Part shown: positions 16,903-27,228 of the stretch, piece after piece | How positions within the stretch are numbered: position 1 is the stretch's first letter | Layout of the letters: every line of letters begins with the position of its first letter | From: Pseudomonas sp. GL-B-19 | GTDB taxonomy: Bacteria > Pseudomonadota > Gammaproteobacteria > Pseudomonadales > Pseudomonadaceae | Direction: 5' to 3' | DNA: 64,000 nucleotides | NCBI RefSeq assembly: GCF_019956415.1 | Contig: NZ_JAHBDK010000025.1 | Coordinates: 1 to 64,000 of the forward strand | Position numbers and translations under genes: made by a program | The notes under the pieces: model-generated | Database searches by the model: none | Seen by the model: the letters and a program-made list of their open reading frames with translations, nothing else | What the model was told of the DNA's origin: nothing

Positions 16903-18603
16903 TCAAAACAGGAAATAGCGCTGCGCCATCGGCAACACATCCGCCGGCTCACACCACAGCAACACACCGTCGGCCTTGACCTGATACGTCTGCGGATCGA
17001 CATCAATGTTCGGCAGGTAATCGTTGTGGATCAGGTCGGTTTTCTGCACCTCACGGCAACCTTTCACCACCGCGATTTTCTTCTTCAGGCCCAGTGCATC
17101 GGGAAGGCCTGCCTCCTGCGCCGCCTGGCTGATGAAGGTCATGCTGGTGGCGTGCAGCGAGCCACCGTAGCTGGCGAACATCGGCCGGTAGTGCACCGGT
17201 TGCGGCGTTGGAATCGAGGCGTTGGCGTCGCCCATCAGGCTGGCCGCGATGGCGCCGCCCTTGAGGATCAACGTCGGTTTGACCCCGAAAAACGCCGGGC
17301 GCCACAGCACCAGATCGGCCCATTTACCCACTTCCACCGACCCCACTTCATGGCTGATGCCGTGAGTGATCGCCGGGTTGATGGTGTACTTGGCGATGTA
17401 GCGTTTGGCGCGGAAGTTGTCGTTGCCCTCGCCATCGCCCGGTAGCGGGCCGCGCTGCTTTTTCATCTTGTCGGCGGTCTGCCAGGTACGGGTGATGACT
17501 TCGCCGACGCGGCCCATGGCTTGGCTGTCGGAGCTGATCATCGAGAACGCGCCGAGGTCGTGCAGGATGTCTTCGGCGGCAATCGTCTCGCGGCGGATGC
17601 GGCTTTCGGCGAAGGCTACGTCTTCGGCAATGCTCGGGTCCAGGTGGTGGCAGACCATCAGCATGTCGAGGTGTTCGTCGATGGTGTTGCGGGTGAACGG
17701 CCGGGTCGGGTTGGTGGAACTCGGCAGCACGTTGGCAAATCCGCAGGCCTTGATGATGTCCGGCGCATGACCGCCGCCCGCGCCTTCGGTGTGGTAGGTG
17801 TGGATGGTGCGGCCCTTGAAGGCGGCGAGGGTGGTTTCGACGAAACCGGATTCGTTGAGCGTGTCCGTGTGGATCGCCACCTGCACGTCGTACTGGTCGG
17901 CGACGCTCAGGCAGTTGTCGATGCTCGCCGGGGTGGTGCCCCAGTCTTCGTGCAGCTTGAGGCCGATGGCGCCGGCCTTGACCTGCTCGATCAACGGCTC
18001 CGGCAGGCTGGCGTTGCCTTTGCCGGTGAGGCCGATGTTCATAGGGAACGCGTCGGCGGCCTGGAGCATGCGCGCCAGGTGCCACGGCCCGGAGGTGCAG
18101 GTGGTGGCGTTGGTGCCGGTGGCAGGGCCGGTGCCGCCGCCGATCATGGTGGTGACGCCGCTCATCAATGCTTCTTCGATCTGCTGCGGGCAGATGAAGT
18201 GGATATGCGTGTCGATGCCGCCGGCGGTGAGGATCATCCCTTCACCGGCGATGACTTCGGTGCTGGCGCCGATGGCGATGGTCACGTTCGGCTGGACGTC
18301 CGGGTTGCCGGCCTTGCCGATGCCGGCGACGCGGCCGTCCTTGAGGCCAACGTCGGCTTTGACGATGCCCCAATGGTCGATGATCAGCGCGTTGGTGATC
18401 ACCGTGTCGACGACCTCGGCGGCCAACAGCTGGCTCTGGCCCTGGCCATCGCGGATGACTTTGCCGCCGCCGAATTTCACTTCTTCACCGTAGGTGGTGA
18501 AGTCTTTTTCGACTTCGATCCACAGCTCGGTGTCGGCCAGGCGAACCTTGTCGCCGACGGTGGGGCCGAACATGTCGGCGTAGGCTTGTCTTGAGATTTT
18601 CAT
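16903..18603 (-). CDS. ureC: Urease subunit alpha
   Basis: A 566-residue catalytic subunit of nickel urease, which hydrolyses urea to ammonia and carbamate. The visible signatures are [16 protein letters not shown] (nickel-binding histidines of the metallo-dependent hydrolase fold), GLKLHEDWG with the lysine that is carbamylated to bridge the two nickel ions, HTDTLNESG, and MVCHHLDP of the mobile flap with its catalytic histidine. Length equals the family norm. It is the last gene of the ure operon, 150 bases after ureB, with a REP doublet between them. The nickel-loading accessory genes ureE, ureF and ureG are not in the window and must lie elsewhere. Confidence 0.98.
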   Translation of the reverse strand: MKISRQAYADMFGPTVGDKVRLADTELWIEVEKDFTTYGEEVKFGGGKVIRDGQGQSQLLAAEVVDTVITNALIIDHWGIVKADVGLKDGRVAGIGKAGNPDVQPNVTIAIGASTEVIAGEGMILTAGGIDTHIHFICPQQIEEALMSGVTTMIGGGTGPATGTNATTCTSGPWHLARMLQAADAFPMNIGLTGKGNASLPEPLIEQVKAGAIGLKLHEDWGTTPASIDNCLSVADQYDVQVAIHTDTLNESGFVETTLAAFKGRTIHTYHTEGAGGGHAPDIIKACGFANVLPSSTNPTRPFTRNTIDEHLDMLMVCHHLDPSIAEDVAFAESRIRRETIAAEDILHDLGAFSMISSDSQAMGRVGEVITRTWQTADKMKKQRGPLPGDGEGNDNFRAKRYIAKYTINPAITHGISHEVGSVEVGKWADLVLWRPAFFGVKPTLILKGGAIAASLMGDANASIPTPQPVHYRPMFASYGGSLHATSMTFISQAAQEAGLPDALGLKKKIAVVKGCREVQKTDLIHNDYLPNIDVDPQTYQVKADGVLLWCEPADVLPMAQRYFLF

Positions 18604-18654
18604 GCGCTTGCCTTGGGATTCAATTGGATTTGGAACCGCTCGCGTAGCTCGCTA

Positions 18655-18728
18655 TCGCTGGCAAGCCAGCTCCTACAAGGGAATCGCATCCACATGCGGT
18701 CTCCTGTAGGAGCTGGCTTGCCAGCGAA
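18655..18728. repeat. REP pair between ureB and ureC
   Basis: Inverted doublet of the GGAGCTGGCTTGCCAGC family lying inside the urease operon. A stem formed in the mRNA could affect the relative amounts of ureB and ureC message; that is inference from known REP effects. Confidence 0.88.
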
Positions 18729-18753
18729 GGGGCCAATGCACACGACGCACTAA

Positions 18754-19058
18754 TCAGAGGTCACCCATGATCCGCCCGGCAAACCCGAACACCCGCCGAT
18801 GCCCGGCCAGATCCACCAACTCGACCTCACGACTCTGCCCCGGTTCAAAGCGCACGGCGGTGCCGGCGGGGATGTTCAGGCGCATGCCGCGGCTGGCGGC
18901 GCGGTCGAAGGTCAGAGCGTCATTGGTTTCAAAAAAGTGGTAATGCGAGCCGACCTGGATCGGCCGGTCGCCGCTGTTGGCCACTTTCAGGCTGACGGTA
19001 CGACGACCCGCGTTGAGCTCGATGTCGCCGGGCTGGATCTGGTATTCACCGGGAATCA

Positions 19059-19059
<1 letters not shown>
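18754..19059 (-). CDS. ureB: Urease subunit beta
   Basis: A 101-residue urease beta subunit, beginning MIPGEYQI and carrying the family segments [15 protein letters not shown] and [13 protein letters not shown]. It packs against UreA and UreC in the (alpha-beta-gamma)3 apoenzyme and has no catalytic residues. Its ATG overlaps the TGA of the preceding acetyltransferase gene by one base (TGATG), so the two are translationally coupled. Length is normal for separate-subunit ureases. Confidence 0.97.
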
Positions 19060-19598
<539 letters not shown>

Positions 19599-20132
19599 TT
19601 ACTCCTTGCGGGCGATTGGCGGCTCCGCGCCAGGATTGAGGGTCAGTTGCATGAAGGTCAGGTCCAGCCAGCGACCGAACTTGGTGCCCACTTGGGGCAT
19701 CTGTCCGGTGGTGATGAAACCAGCGCGCTCATGTAGACGAATAGAGGCCGCGTTACCGCTTTCGATGGCCGCGACCATGACATGCTTGTCGCAGTCTTTG
19801 GCGCGTTCGATCAGCACGGTCATCAGTTGCGGGCCGAGGCCGTTGCCGCGCTGGTCGCTGCGTACATACACCGAGTGCTCGACGGTGTGGCGAAAGCCAT
19901 CGAACGGCCGCCAGTCACCGAAGGACGCGTAACCCAGCACACTGTCGTCAGCGTCGACGATCACCAGAATCGGGTAACCCTGAGTTTGCCGGGCACTGAA
20001 CCAGGCCTGGCGGTTAGCGAGGTCTACGGCCTGTTCGTTCCAGATCGCCGTGGTGCTCCGCACGGCGTCGTTGTAGATGTCGCGGATCGCTGGCAGGTCG
20101 GCCGGCACCGCATCGCGAATGTGGTAAGTCAT
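19599..20132 (-). CDS. Phosphinothricin / methionine sulfoximine N-acetyltransferase (PitA/MddA-like)
   Basis: A 177-residue GNAT enzyme of the Pat/Bar class: IRDAVPADLPAIRDIYNDAV at the start, GYASFGDWRPFDGFRHTVEHSVYV in the middle, RGNGLGPQLM as the acetyl-CoA loop, and NAASIRLHERAGF. These enzymes acetylate L-methionine sulfoximine, sulfone and phosphinothricin, inhibitors of glutamine synthetase. From memory, P. aeruginosa has the corresponding gene (PA4866) in the same place between ureA and ureB, which supports the assignment. It starts nine bases after ureA. Protecting ammonia assimilation while urease makes ammonia would be a sensible role, but it is an inference. Confidence 0.88.
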   Translation of the reverse strand: MTYHIRDAVPADLPAIRDIYNDAVRSTTAIWNEQAVDLANRQAWFSARQTQGYPILVIVDADDSVLGYASFGDWRPFDGFRHTVEHSVYVRSDQRGNGLGPQLMTVLIERAKDCDKHVMVAAIESGNAASIRLHERAGFITTGQMPQVGTKFGRWLDLTFMQLTLNPGAEPPIARKE

Positions 20133-20141
20133 GGCGGTGCC

Positions 20142-20444
20142 TCAGGCGATAGGTTGGTGGACGGTGACCAGTTTGGTGCCGTCGGGGAACGTCGCTTCAA
20201 CCTGGATTTCCGGGATCATTTCCGGGATCCCTTCCATCACTTGTTCACGGGTCAGCAAGGTCGTGCCGAAGTGCATCAAGTCGGCTACGGTCTGGCCGTC
20301 ACGCGCGCCCTCGAGCAGCGCAGCGGAGATGTAGGCCATGGCTTCCGGGTAATTGAGTTTCACGCCGCGCGCCAAACGCCGCTCGGCCACGAGGCCAGCG
20401 GTGAAGATCAGCAGCTTGTCTTTTTCGCGTGGGGTCAGGTCCAT
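20142..20444 (-). CDS. ureA: Urease subunit gamma
   Basis: A 100-residue gamma subunit with the family start [23 protein letters not shown], then [22 protein letters not shown] and [31 protein letters not shown] segments. It has a structural role in the urease heterotrimer. Length equals other bacterial UreA. It follows ureD after a 137-base gap that contains a REP doublet. Confidence 0.97.
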   Translation of the reverse strand: MDLTPREKDKLLIFTAGLVAERRLARGVKLNYPEAMAYISAALLEGARDGQTVADLMHFGTTLLTREQVMEGIPEMIPEIQVEATFPDGTKLVTVHQPIA

Positions 20445-20496
20445 CGTTGGAATCCATCTGGGCAGATAAAAAAGTTCGGAACTGTAAACGCATCCC

Positions 20497-20570
20497 CTGT
20501 AGGAGCTGGCTTGCCAGCGAAGCCTTTGGCGTCAGTGAGTACGCCTTCGCTGGCAAGCCAGCTCCTACAG
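20497..20570. repeat. REP pair between ureD and ureA
   Basis: Inverted doublet of the GGAGCTGGCTTGCCAGC family, occupying much of the 137-base gap upstream of ureA. The two arms are near-perfect mirror images separated by about 30 bases. Confidence 0.88.
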
Positions 20571-20581
20571 CGGAGCGGTGT

Positions 20582-21421
20582 TCAGGTGCTCCATATTCTT
20601 GGGGGGACGGCTTCGCGACCGAGCAACGCCGGCCTGAGCAATCGCCACACATCAATCAACCAGCCCCGCGCCAGCAGCGCTTCACTGGCCAGGCACCGAG
20701 CCACCAACAGCCCCGGCAACTGGGTCAAATCCCCGCGTACATCATTGGGCAGCGAACGACAGGTTTCCAGCAACTCGCTATCAATCTCACCGGTCACCAA
20801 CAACGTTGCAAACACCGGTTGCCCGTCCAGCCCGATGGGCGAATCCAGCAAACCGTCATTCCCGACAATGCGCTGGCGTTCGTGCCAGAGCAACTGGCCG
20901 TCGCGGCGGATATCCAGATGCGCCTGAAAATGTCCGAGGTCAAAACGCTCGCCACTGGCCGGTCGGCCCAGCGCCACAACGTCCCAGTAGAACAACCGCG
21001 CGTCACCTTCCAGATCAATCGAGGTGCTCAGTTCGGCCTGGGCATCGCTGAAGATAATGGTCTCTTGCGGCAACCATTCCAGCGTTGCGCCCGAAGCCAC
21101 CTTCAAATCAAGTTTCTGGTAGGCCGGACCCGCCGCGCGATACCACTTGGCCGCGCCGGGGCTGGTGATTTGTGCCCAGGCGTTTGTGCCGACGCTGGCC
21201 GAAATGTCCAACCGATCACCGCCGGCAATCCCTCCGGGCGGGTGAACGATGATGTGCTGGCACACCTCGGGGCCTTCGGCATACAGGTGCTTTTGCACCC
21301 GCAGCGGGCCTTTATGGCGACGCTGTACCGGGCGCGTGCTGTCGCCGAAACGGGCGTAGCCCAGCTCCAGCTCGGCGTGCCAGCTCGGCGTAAACAGGAC
21401 AATAGGGGCAGGTAAATTCAT
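20582..21421 (-). CDS. ureD: Urease accessory protein UreD
   Basis: A 279-residue UreD protein. Recognisable parts are [15 protein letters not shown] ([17 protein letters not shown]), [12 protein letters not shown] and [14 protein letters not shown], all typical of the family. UreD (UreH in some species) binds the urease apoprotein and, with UreF and UreG, forms the complex that delivers nickel. The gene starts 43 bases after the urtE stop with no obvious separate terminator, so it may be transcribed from the urt promoter. The ATG is preceded by AT-rich sequence without a strong RBS. Confidence 0.96.
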   Translation of the reverse strand: MNLPAPIVLFTPSWHAELELGYARFGDSTRPVQRRHKGPLRVQKHLYAEGPEVCQHIIVHPPGGIAGGDRLDISASVGTNAWAQITSPGAAKWYRAAGPAYQKLDLKVASGATLEWLPQETIIFSDAQAELSTSIDLEGDARLFYWDVVALGRPASGERFDLGHFQAHLDIRRDGQLLWHERQRIVGNDGLLDSPIGLDGQPVFATLLVTGEIDSELLETCRSLPNDVRGDLTQLPGLLVARCLASEALLARGWLIDVWRLLRPALLGREAVPPRIWST

Positions 21422-21464
21422 AATTTCTAATTATCGTTAGGACGCTACAGATTAGATCGTAGCC

Positions 21465-22163
21465 TTAAATCGTTACTAGCCCGCGCACACCGTCGGCTTC
21501 CATATTTTCACCGCGACCTTGCTGCACGATCTCGCCCCGGGACATCACCAGGTATTGATCGGCCAGTTCGGCGGCGAAATCGTAGAACTGCTCCACCAGC
21601 AAAATCGCCATGTCGCCCCGGGCCGCGAGCTTCTTGATCACCGCGCCGATTTCCTTGATCACCGACGGCTGAATGCCTTCGGTAGGCTCGTCGAGAATCA
21701 GCAACCGTGGACGGCTGGCCAGAGCCCTGCCGATGGCAAGCTGCTGCTGTTGGCCGCCCGACAAATCACCGCCGCGCCGCTGCTTCATTTGCAGCAGTAC
21801 CGGGAACAACTCGTAGATGAACGCCGGGACTTCCTTGGCTTCGGAGCCGGGGAAGCGTGAAAGGCCCATCAGCAGGTTTTCTTCGACGGTCAACCGGCCG
21901 AAGATTTCCCGACCCTGCGGTACGTACGCGATCCCTGCATGCACGCGCTGGTGCGGCTTGAACGTGGTGATCGGCTTGCCTTCCCAGTTCACTGCGCCTT
22001 CTTTGGCCGGCAGCAAACCCATCAGGCACTTGAGCAGGGTAGTCTTGCCGACGCCGTTGCGCCCGAGCAGGCAGGTGACTTCACCGACTTTTACGTCAAA
22101 CGTCAGGCCGCGCAGGATGTGGCTACCGCCGTAGTACTGGTGCAGCTTGTCGACTTGCAGCAT
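21465..22163 (-). CDS. urtE: Urea ABC transporter ATP-binding protein UrtE
   Basis: A 232-residue ABC ATPase of the branched-chain amino acid/urea (LivF) type. Walker A is GRNGVGKTTLLK, the signature is LSGGQQQQLAIGRAL, and Walker B is LLILDEPTEG, followed by an H-loop region LLVEQ. It energises urea uptake together with UrtD. The reading frame stays open upstream through the REP doublet, but the real start is ATG 22163 (MLQVDKLHQYYGG), with GAGGGGAA just upstream. It is the last gene of urtABCDE. Confidence 0.96.
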   Translation of the reverse strand: MLQVDKLHQYYGGSHILRGLTFDVKVGEVTCLLGRNGVGKTTLLKCLMGLLPAKEGAVNWEGKPITTFKPHQRVHAGIAYVPQGREIFGRLTVEENLLMGLSRFPGSEAKEVPAFIYELFPVLLQMKQRRGGDLSGGQQQQLAIGRALASRPRLLILDEPTEGIQPSVIKEIGAVIKKLAARGDMAILLVEQFYDFAAELADQYLVMSRGEIVQQGRGENMEADGVRGLVTI

Positions 22164-22184
22164 TCTCAAATTCCCCTCAAGTCC

Positions 22185-22276
22185 TTGTAGGAGCTGGCTT
22201 GCCAGCGAAGAGGCCATCGCATTCAACATCAATGCTGACAGGTCCATCGCTTTCGCTGGCAAGCCAGCTCCTACAG
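22185..22276. repeat. REP pair between urtD and urtE
   Basis: Inverted doublet of the GGAGCTGGCTTGCCAGC family between two co-transcribed genes, leaving only about 20 bases on either side. Confidence 0.88.
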
Positions 22277-22293
22277 GTTGTTCTTATGCAGGC

Positions 22294-23163
22294 TCAGCGA
22301 CCGAGATACACCTCAATCACCCGCTCATTCTCCTGCACCTGTTCCAGCGACCCTTCGGCCAGCACGCTGCCTTGGTGCAACACGGTGACGTGGTCGGCAA
22401 TCGAACCCACAAACCCCATGTCGTGCTCCACCACCATCAACGAATGCTTGCCCGCCAGGCGCTTGAACAGTTCGGCAGTGAATTCGGTTTCGGCGTCGGT
22501 CATGCCCGCCACCGGCTCGTCGAGCAGCAGCAGTTGCGGGTCTTGCATCAGCAGCATGCCGATCTCCAGAAACTGCTTCTGACCGTGGGACAACAACCCC
22601 GCCGGGCGATTGACCGACGTCGTCAGGCGAATGGTTTCCAGCACTTCGCTGATGCGATCTTTCTGCTCACCACTCAGGCGCGCCCGCAGGCTGGCCCACA
22701 CCGACTTGTCGGTTTTCTGCGCCAGCTCCAGGTTCTCGAACACGCTCAAGGCCTCGAACACGGTCGGCTTCTGGAACTTGCGACCGATACCGGCTTGGGC
22801 GATTTGCACTTCACTCATCTGCGTCAGATCCAGGGTTTCACCGAACCAGGCTTTACCGTGACTGGGGCGGGTCTTGCCGGTGATCACGTCCATCAGCGTG
22901 GTCTTGCCCGCGCCGTTGGGGCCGATGATGCAGCGCAGTTCGCCGACGCCGATGTACAGATTCAAGTCGTTCAGTGCCTTGAAGCCATCGAAGCTGACGC
23001 TGATGTCTTCCAGGGTCAGGATCGTGCCGTGGCGGGTATCGAGGCCTGGGCTGACGCGTTGGCCGTGGCTGATGGCGTCGCGGCTGGTGCCGGCGTCCTT
23101 GTTCGGTTCCACGGGGAAAAAGGCCGGTTCGAGCATGAATTCAGCCGTCGCAGTCACTCTCAT
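22294..23163 (-). CDS. urtD: Urea ABC transporter ATP-binding protein UrtD
   Basis: A 289-residue LivG-type ABC ATPase. Walker A GPNGAGKTTLMD, signature LLSHGQKQFLEIGMLL and Walker B LLLLDEPVAGMT are present. An N-terminal extension of about 45 residues precedes the ABC domain, as is usual for UrtD. It pairs with UrtE on the inner face of the membrane. The ATG overlaps the urtC stop by four bases (ATGA), showing translational coupling. Confidence 0.96.
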   Translation of the reverse strand: MRVTATAEFMLEPAFFPVEPNKDAGTSRDAISHGQRVSPGLDTRHGTILTLEDISVSFDGFKALNDLNLYIGVGELRCIIGPNGAGKTTLMDVITGKTRPSHGKAWFGETLDLTQMSEVQIAQAGIGRKFQKPTVFEALSVFENLELAQKTDKSVWASLRARLSGEQKDRISEVLETIRLTTSVNRPAGLLSHGQKQFLEIGMLLMQDPQLLLLDEPVAGMTDAETEFTAELFKRLAGKHSLMVVEHDMGFVGSIADHVTVLHQGSVLAEGSLEQVQENERVIEVYLGR

Positions 23164-24239
23164 TGCTCACCCCTTTTTTTCAGCAGACCGATCACGCCTT
23201 TAGGCAGATACAAGGTCACGACGATGAACAGCGCGCCGAGGAAAAACAGCCAGTATTCCGGGAACGCCACGGTGAACCAGCTCTTCATGCCGTTGACTAC
23301 ACCGGCGCCGAGCAGCGGGCCGATCAAGGTTCCGCGACCACCGAGGGCCACCCAAACCGCCGCTTCAATGGAGTTGGTCGGCGACATTTCGCTCGGGTTG
23401 ATGATCCCGACTTGCGGCACGTACAACGCACCGGCCAGACCACACAACACCGCACTCAACACCCAGACAAACAGCTTGAACCCGCGTGGGTCGTAGCCGC
23501 AGAACATCAGGCGGTTTTCTGCATCGCGCAGAGCGGTCAGCACCCGACCGAACTTGCTCTGCGCCAGGCGCCAGCCGATGAACAGGCTCGCCACCAGCAA
23601 CACCACTGTGGCGAAAAACAACACCGCGCGGGTGCCCGGTTCGGTGATGCCGAAACCGAGAATGCTGCGGAAGTTGGTGAAGCCGTTGTTGCCGCCAAAT
23701 CCGGTCTCGTTGCGGAAAAACAGCAACATCCCGGCGAAGGTCAGGGCCTGGGTCATGATCGAGAAATACACACCCTTGATCCGTGAGCGGAAGGCGAAGA
23801 AACCGAACACCAGCGCCAGCAATCCCGGCGCCAATACCACCAGGCACATGGCCCAGAGGAAGCTACTGGTACCGGTCCAGTACCACGGCAATTCGGTCCA
23901 CGACAGGAACGTCATGAACGCCGGCAAGCCATCGCCCGAGGCCTGGCGCATCAAGTACATGCCCATCGCGTAACCGCCGAGGGCGAAGAACAGGCCATGG
24001 CCGAGGGACAGTAAACCTGCGTATCCCCAGACCAGATCCAGTGCGAGGGCGACGATGGCGTAGCAAAGAATCTTGCCCACCAGCGTCAGCGTGTACGCCG
24101 AGACGTGCAACGTGCTGTCCGCCGGCAACAGCGACAGCAGCGGTAATGCCAGCAGCAGAGCGAGAATCACCGCACCGACAGCGATGCTGACTTTGGGGCC
24201 GGCTTTTTGTGTAGCGGTCACGAGCAGGGGCTGGTTCAT
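23160..24239 (-). CDS. urtC: Urea ABC transporter permease UrtC
   Basis: A 359-residue LivM-type permease with about nine to ten hydrophobic segments, starting with one at residues 17-40. The family motifs ALDLVWGYAGLLSLGHGLFFALGGYAMG and ALGGRGTLIGPLLGAGVVNG are recognisable. It forms the membrane channel with UrtB. Its ATG shares one base with the urtB stop codon, and its stop overlaps the urtD start. Confidence 0.96.
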   Translation of the reverse strand: MNQPLLVTATQKAGPKVSIAVGAVILALLLALPLLSLLPADSTLHVSAYTLTLVGKILCYAIVALALDLVWGYAGLLSLGHGLFFALGGYAMGMYLMRQASGDGLPAFMTFLSWTELPWYWTGTSSFLWAMCLVVLAPGLLALVFGFFAFRSRIKGVYFSIMTQALTFAGMLLFFRNETGFGGNNGFTNFRSILGFGITEPGTRAVLFFATVVLLVASLFIGWRLAQSKFGRVLTALRDAENRLMFCGYDPRGFKLFVWVLSAVLCGLAGALYVPQVGIINPSEMSPTNSIEAAVWVALGGRGTLIGPLLGAGVVNGMKSWFTVAFPEYWLFFLGALFIVVTLYLPKGVIGLLKKRGEQ

Positions 24240-25741
24240 CAGTCGATCACCCGTCCTTTCAGTGCGAAGAGGCCTTGCGGACGCTTCTGGATGAACAGAA
24301 TGATCAGCGCGAGGATCAGGATCTTGCCGAGTACGGCGCCGATCTGCGGTTCGAGAATCTTGTTGGCGATACCGAGGCCGAACGCGGCGAGCACGCTACC
24401 GGCCAACTGGCCGACACCGCCGAGTACCACCACCAGGAACGAGTCGATGATGTAGCTCTGGCCGAGGTCCGGGCCGACGTTGCCGATCTGGCTCAGCGCC
24501 ACGCCACCGAGGCCGGCAATGCCCGAGCCGAGGCCGAAGGCGAGCATGTCCACCCGTCCGGTCGGCACGCCGCAGCACGCGGCCATGTTGCGGTTCTGGG
24601 TGACGGCGCGCACGTTCAAACCCAGGCGGGTCTTGTTCAGCAGCAGCCAGGTCAGCACCACCACGAACAGTGCAAAGGCGATGATCACGATGCGGTTATA
24701 CGGCAGCACCAGATTCGGCAGCACTTGAATCCCGCCCGACAACCACGCGGGGTTGGCTACTTCAACGTTCTGCGCGCCGAACAGCAATCGCACCAGCTGA
24801 ATCAGCATCAAACTGATGCCCCAGGTGGCGAGCAAGGTTTCCAGCGGGCGGCCGTAGAGGTGACGAATCACCGTGCGCTCCAGCGCCATGCCGATGGCGG
24901 CGGTGACGAAGAACGCCACCGGCAACGCGATCAGCGGGTAGAACTCGATGGCCTGAGGGGCGTAGCGCTGGAACATCATCTGCACCACAAACGTCGAGTA
25001 GGCGCCGAGCATCAGCATCTCGCCGTGGGCCATGTTGATCACACCGAGCAGGCCGAAGGTGATCGCCAGACCGAGGGCGGCGAGCAGCAGGATCGAACCG
25101 AGGGACATGCCGCTGAACGCCTGACCGAGCAGCTCACCGATCAGCAGTTTGCGTTTGACTTGAGCGAGGCTGGTTTCGGCAGCGGTGCGCACCGTTGTAT
25201 CGGCTTCGACACCCGGTGCCAGAAGGCTTTCGAGGCGGGTGCGGGCCAGTGGGTCGCCGGTTTCACCGAGCAAGCGCACAGCAGCGAGACGCACGGCCGG
25301 GTCGGTGTCGACCAGTTGCAGATTGGCCAATGCGAGGCTGAGCGCGGCGTGAACGCTTTCGTCTTTTTCGCCCGCCAGTTGCTGGTCGAGGAATTTCAGC
25401 TGCGCGGGTTTGGCGTTTTTTTGTAATTGCTGCGCTGCGGCCAGACGGGTTTTGGCGTCGGCGGAGAACAGTTGGTGACTGGCCAAGGCGGTGTCGATCA
25501 GACCCCGCAGGCGATTGTTCAGGCGCAGGGTTTTGGGTTGGCCGTCGACGGTCAGTTCGCCTTGTTGCAGGGCGTTGATCAGTTCGATACGGGCCGGATC
25601 GGGCTGCGCGGCCCAGGCCTCCAGCAGTTTTGCTTGCTGCATGGGGTTGGCGGCGACGAAGTCTTCGGCGTCGTTGGCGTGGGTGGCCATCGGCAGCAAT
25701 AGCGCGATGGCGAGAATGAAGCGGTAAAGGGCAGTGGGCAT
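24239..25741 (-). CDS. urtB: Urea ABC transporter permease UrtB
   Basis: A 500-residue protein: signal peptide (residues 1-20, FILAIALLLPMATHA), a periplasmic helical-repeat domain to about residue 205 (repeats such as VRLAAVRLLGETGDPLARTRLE), then a LivH-type permease with eight or so membrane segments. The permease contains GLAITFGLLGVINMAHGEMLMLGAYSTF and GLGSGIAGLGGVALSQIGNVGPDLGQ. The long N-terminal domain is characteristic of UrtB and distinguishes it from amino-acid LivH. I chose ATG 25741 with AGGA about eight bases upstream; an ATG six codons earlier (25759) is possible. Confidence 0.95.
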   Translation of the reverse strand: MPTALYRFILAIALLLPMATHANDAEDFVAANPMQQAKLLEAWAAQPDPARIELINALQQGELTVDGQPKTLRLNNRLRGLIDTALASHQLFSADAKTRLAAAQQLQKNAKPAQLKFLDQQLAGEKDESVHAALSLALANLQLVDTDPAVRLAAVRLLGETGDPLARTRLESLLAPGVEADTTVRTAAETSLAQVKRKLLIGELLGQAFSGMSLGSILLLAALGLAITFGLLGVINMAHGEMLMLGAYSTFVVQMMFQRYAPQAIEFYPLIALPVAFFVTAAIGMALERTVIRHLYGRPLETLLATWGISLMLIQLVRLLFGAQNVEVANPAWLSGGIQVLPNLVLPYNRIVIIAFALFVVVLTWLLLNKTRLGLNVRAVTQNRNMAACCGVPTGRVDMLAFGLGSGIAGLGGVALSQIGNVGPDLGQSYIIDSFLVVVLGGVGQLAGSVLAAFGLGIANKILEPQIGAVLGKILILALIILFIQKRPQGLFALKGRVID

Positions 25742-25768
25742 GTCGAACGTCCTGGTCATACGCGGACC

Positions 25769-25849
25769 GTGTAGGAGCTGGCTTGCCAGCGAAGGCGGTC
25801 CATCAGGCAAACCGCGTGATGCTATTCGCTGGCAAGCCAGCTCCTACAG
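25769..25849. repeat. REP pair between urtA and urtB
   Basis: Inverted doublet of the GGAGCTGGCTTGCCAGC family in the 156-base gap after urtA. In ABC operons a hairpin here often raises the level of the binding-protein message over the permease message; that role is inferred. Confidence 0.88.
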
Positions 25850-25897
25850 GTGTTGTGTCGGGCCCCGGGTGAGTGTCCGAGCCCGGCATCGCAGGGC

Positions 25898-27163
25898 TTA
25901 GTTGCTCTTCACCGCATACTCCGGTTTCTTGTCGTTGCCCTGAATGAACGGGCTCCACGGCTGGGCGCGGATCGGCCCTTCGGTCTGCCACACCACGTTG
26001 AACTGACCGTCGGCCTGAATCTCGCCGATCATCACGGGTTTGTGCAGGTGGTGGTTGGTCTTGTCCATGGTCAGGGTGTAGCCGGACGGAGCGGCAAAGG
26101 TCTGGCCGGCGAGGGCTTCGCGGACTTTGTCGACGTCGGTGGACTTGGCTTTTTCAGCCGCTTGCGCCCACATGTGAATGCCGACGTAGGTGGCTTCCAT
26201 CGGGTCGTTGGTCACCGCTTTGTCGGCGCCGGGCAGGTTGTGTTTCTTGGCGTAGGCTTTCCAGTCCGCGACGAACTTCTTGTTCTGCGGGTTCTCGACC
26301 GACTCAAAGTAGTTCCACGCCGCGAGGTTGCCCACCAGCGGTTTGGTGTCGATGCCGCGCAGTTCTTCTTCGCCCACGGAGAATGCCACGACCGGAACGT
26401 CGGTGGCTTTCAGACCCTGGTTGGCCAGCTCTTTATAAAAAGGAACGTTGGAGTCGCCGTTGACGGTCGAGATGACGGCAGTCTTGCCACCCGCCGAGAA
26501 TTTTTTGATGTTGGCGACGATGGTCTGGTAATCGGCGTGACCGAACGGGGTGTAGACCTCTTCGATGTCCTTGTCGGCCACACCTTTAGAATGCAGGAAC
26601 GAACGCAGGATTTTGTTGGTGGTGCGCGGGTAGACGTAGTCGGTGCCGAGCAGGAAGTAACGCTTGGCGCTGCCGCCTTCTTCGCTCATCAGGTATTCAA
26701 CGGCGGGGATCGCTTGCTGGTTCGGCGCGGCGCCGGTGTAGAACACGTTTGGCGACATCTCTTCGCCTTCGTATTGCACCGGGTAGAACAGCAAGCCGTT
26801 GAGCTCTTCGAACACCGGCAACACCGATTTACGCGACACCGAAGTCCAGCAACCGAACACCACGGCCACCTTGTCCTGAGTCAGCAGCTGACGGCCCTTT
26901 TCCGCGAACAGCGGCCAGTTCGACGCCGGGTCCACCACCACTGGCTCCAGCATCATGCCGTTCACGCCGCCCTTGGCGTTGATCTCGTCGATGGTCATCA
27001 ACGCCATGTCTTTGAGCGATGTTTCGGAGATCGCCATGGTGCCGGACAACGAATGCAGAATACCGACCTTGATGGTTTCGGCAGCCTGGACAGTCCAGGT
27101 CATGCCCATCGCGGCAATGCTTGCCGAGAGTGTAAAAGCCTTGATCAAGCTACGACGCTTCAT
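25898..27163 (-). CDS. urtA: Urea ABC transporter substrate-binding protein UrtA
   Basis: A 421-residue periplasmic binding protein of the LivJ/AmiC fold. It begins with a signal peptide (MKRRSLIKAFTLSASIAAMG, cleavage near VQAAE, residues 27-29) and continues with KVGILHSLSGTMAISE, the VFGCWTSVSRKSVLPVFEE block and LFYPVQYEGEE, all diagnostic for UrtA rather than amino-acid receptors. It captures urea and passes it to UrtBCDE. It is the first gene of the operon, with a sigma-54 promoter about 65 bases upstream, fitting induction under nitrogen limitation. Confidence 0.97.
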   Translation of the reverse strand: MKRRSLIKAFTLSASIAAMGMTWTVQAAETIKVGILHSLSGTMAISETSLKDMALMTIDEINAKGGVNGMMLEPVVVDPASNWPLFAEKGRQLLTQDKVAVVFGCWTSVSRKSVLPVFEELNGLLFYPVQYEGEEMSPNVFYTGAAPNQQAIPAVEYLMSEEGGSAKRYFLLGTDYVYPRTTNKILRSFLHSKGVADKDIEEVYTPFGHADYQTIVANIKKFSAGGKTAVISTVNGDSNVPFYKELANQGLKATDVPVVAFSVGEEELRGIDTKPLVGNLAAWNYFESVENPQNKKFVADWKAYAKKHNLPGADKAVTNDPMEATYVGIHMWAQAAEKAKSTDVDKVREALAGQTFAAPSGYTLTMDKTNHHLHKPVMIGEIQADGQFNVVWQTEGPIRAQPWSPFIQGNDKKPEYAVKSN

Positions 27164-27228
27164 TGTGCGATCTCCATGAACTTATGAATTTTCTTGGTTG
27201 GCAGATGCGGATTACTGAAGGCTGTTTT

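Noticed and set aside
17521..18594. 357-codon open frame opposite ureC
   Set aside because: Fully antisense to ureC with low-complexity Val/Gly/Asp composition typical of a shadow frame.
22164..22262. Longer N-terminus for UrtE
   Set aside because: The extension is a translated REP palindrome ([13 protein letters not shown]); the conserved family start has its own RBS at 22163.
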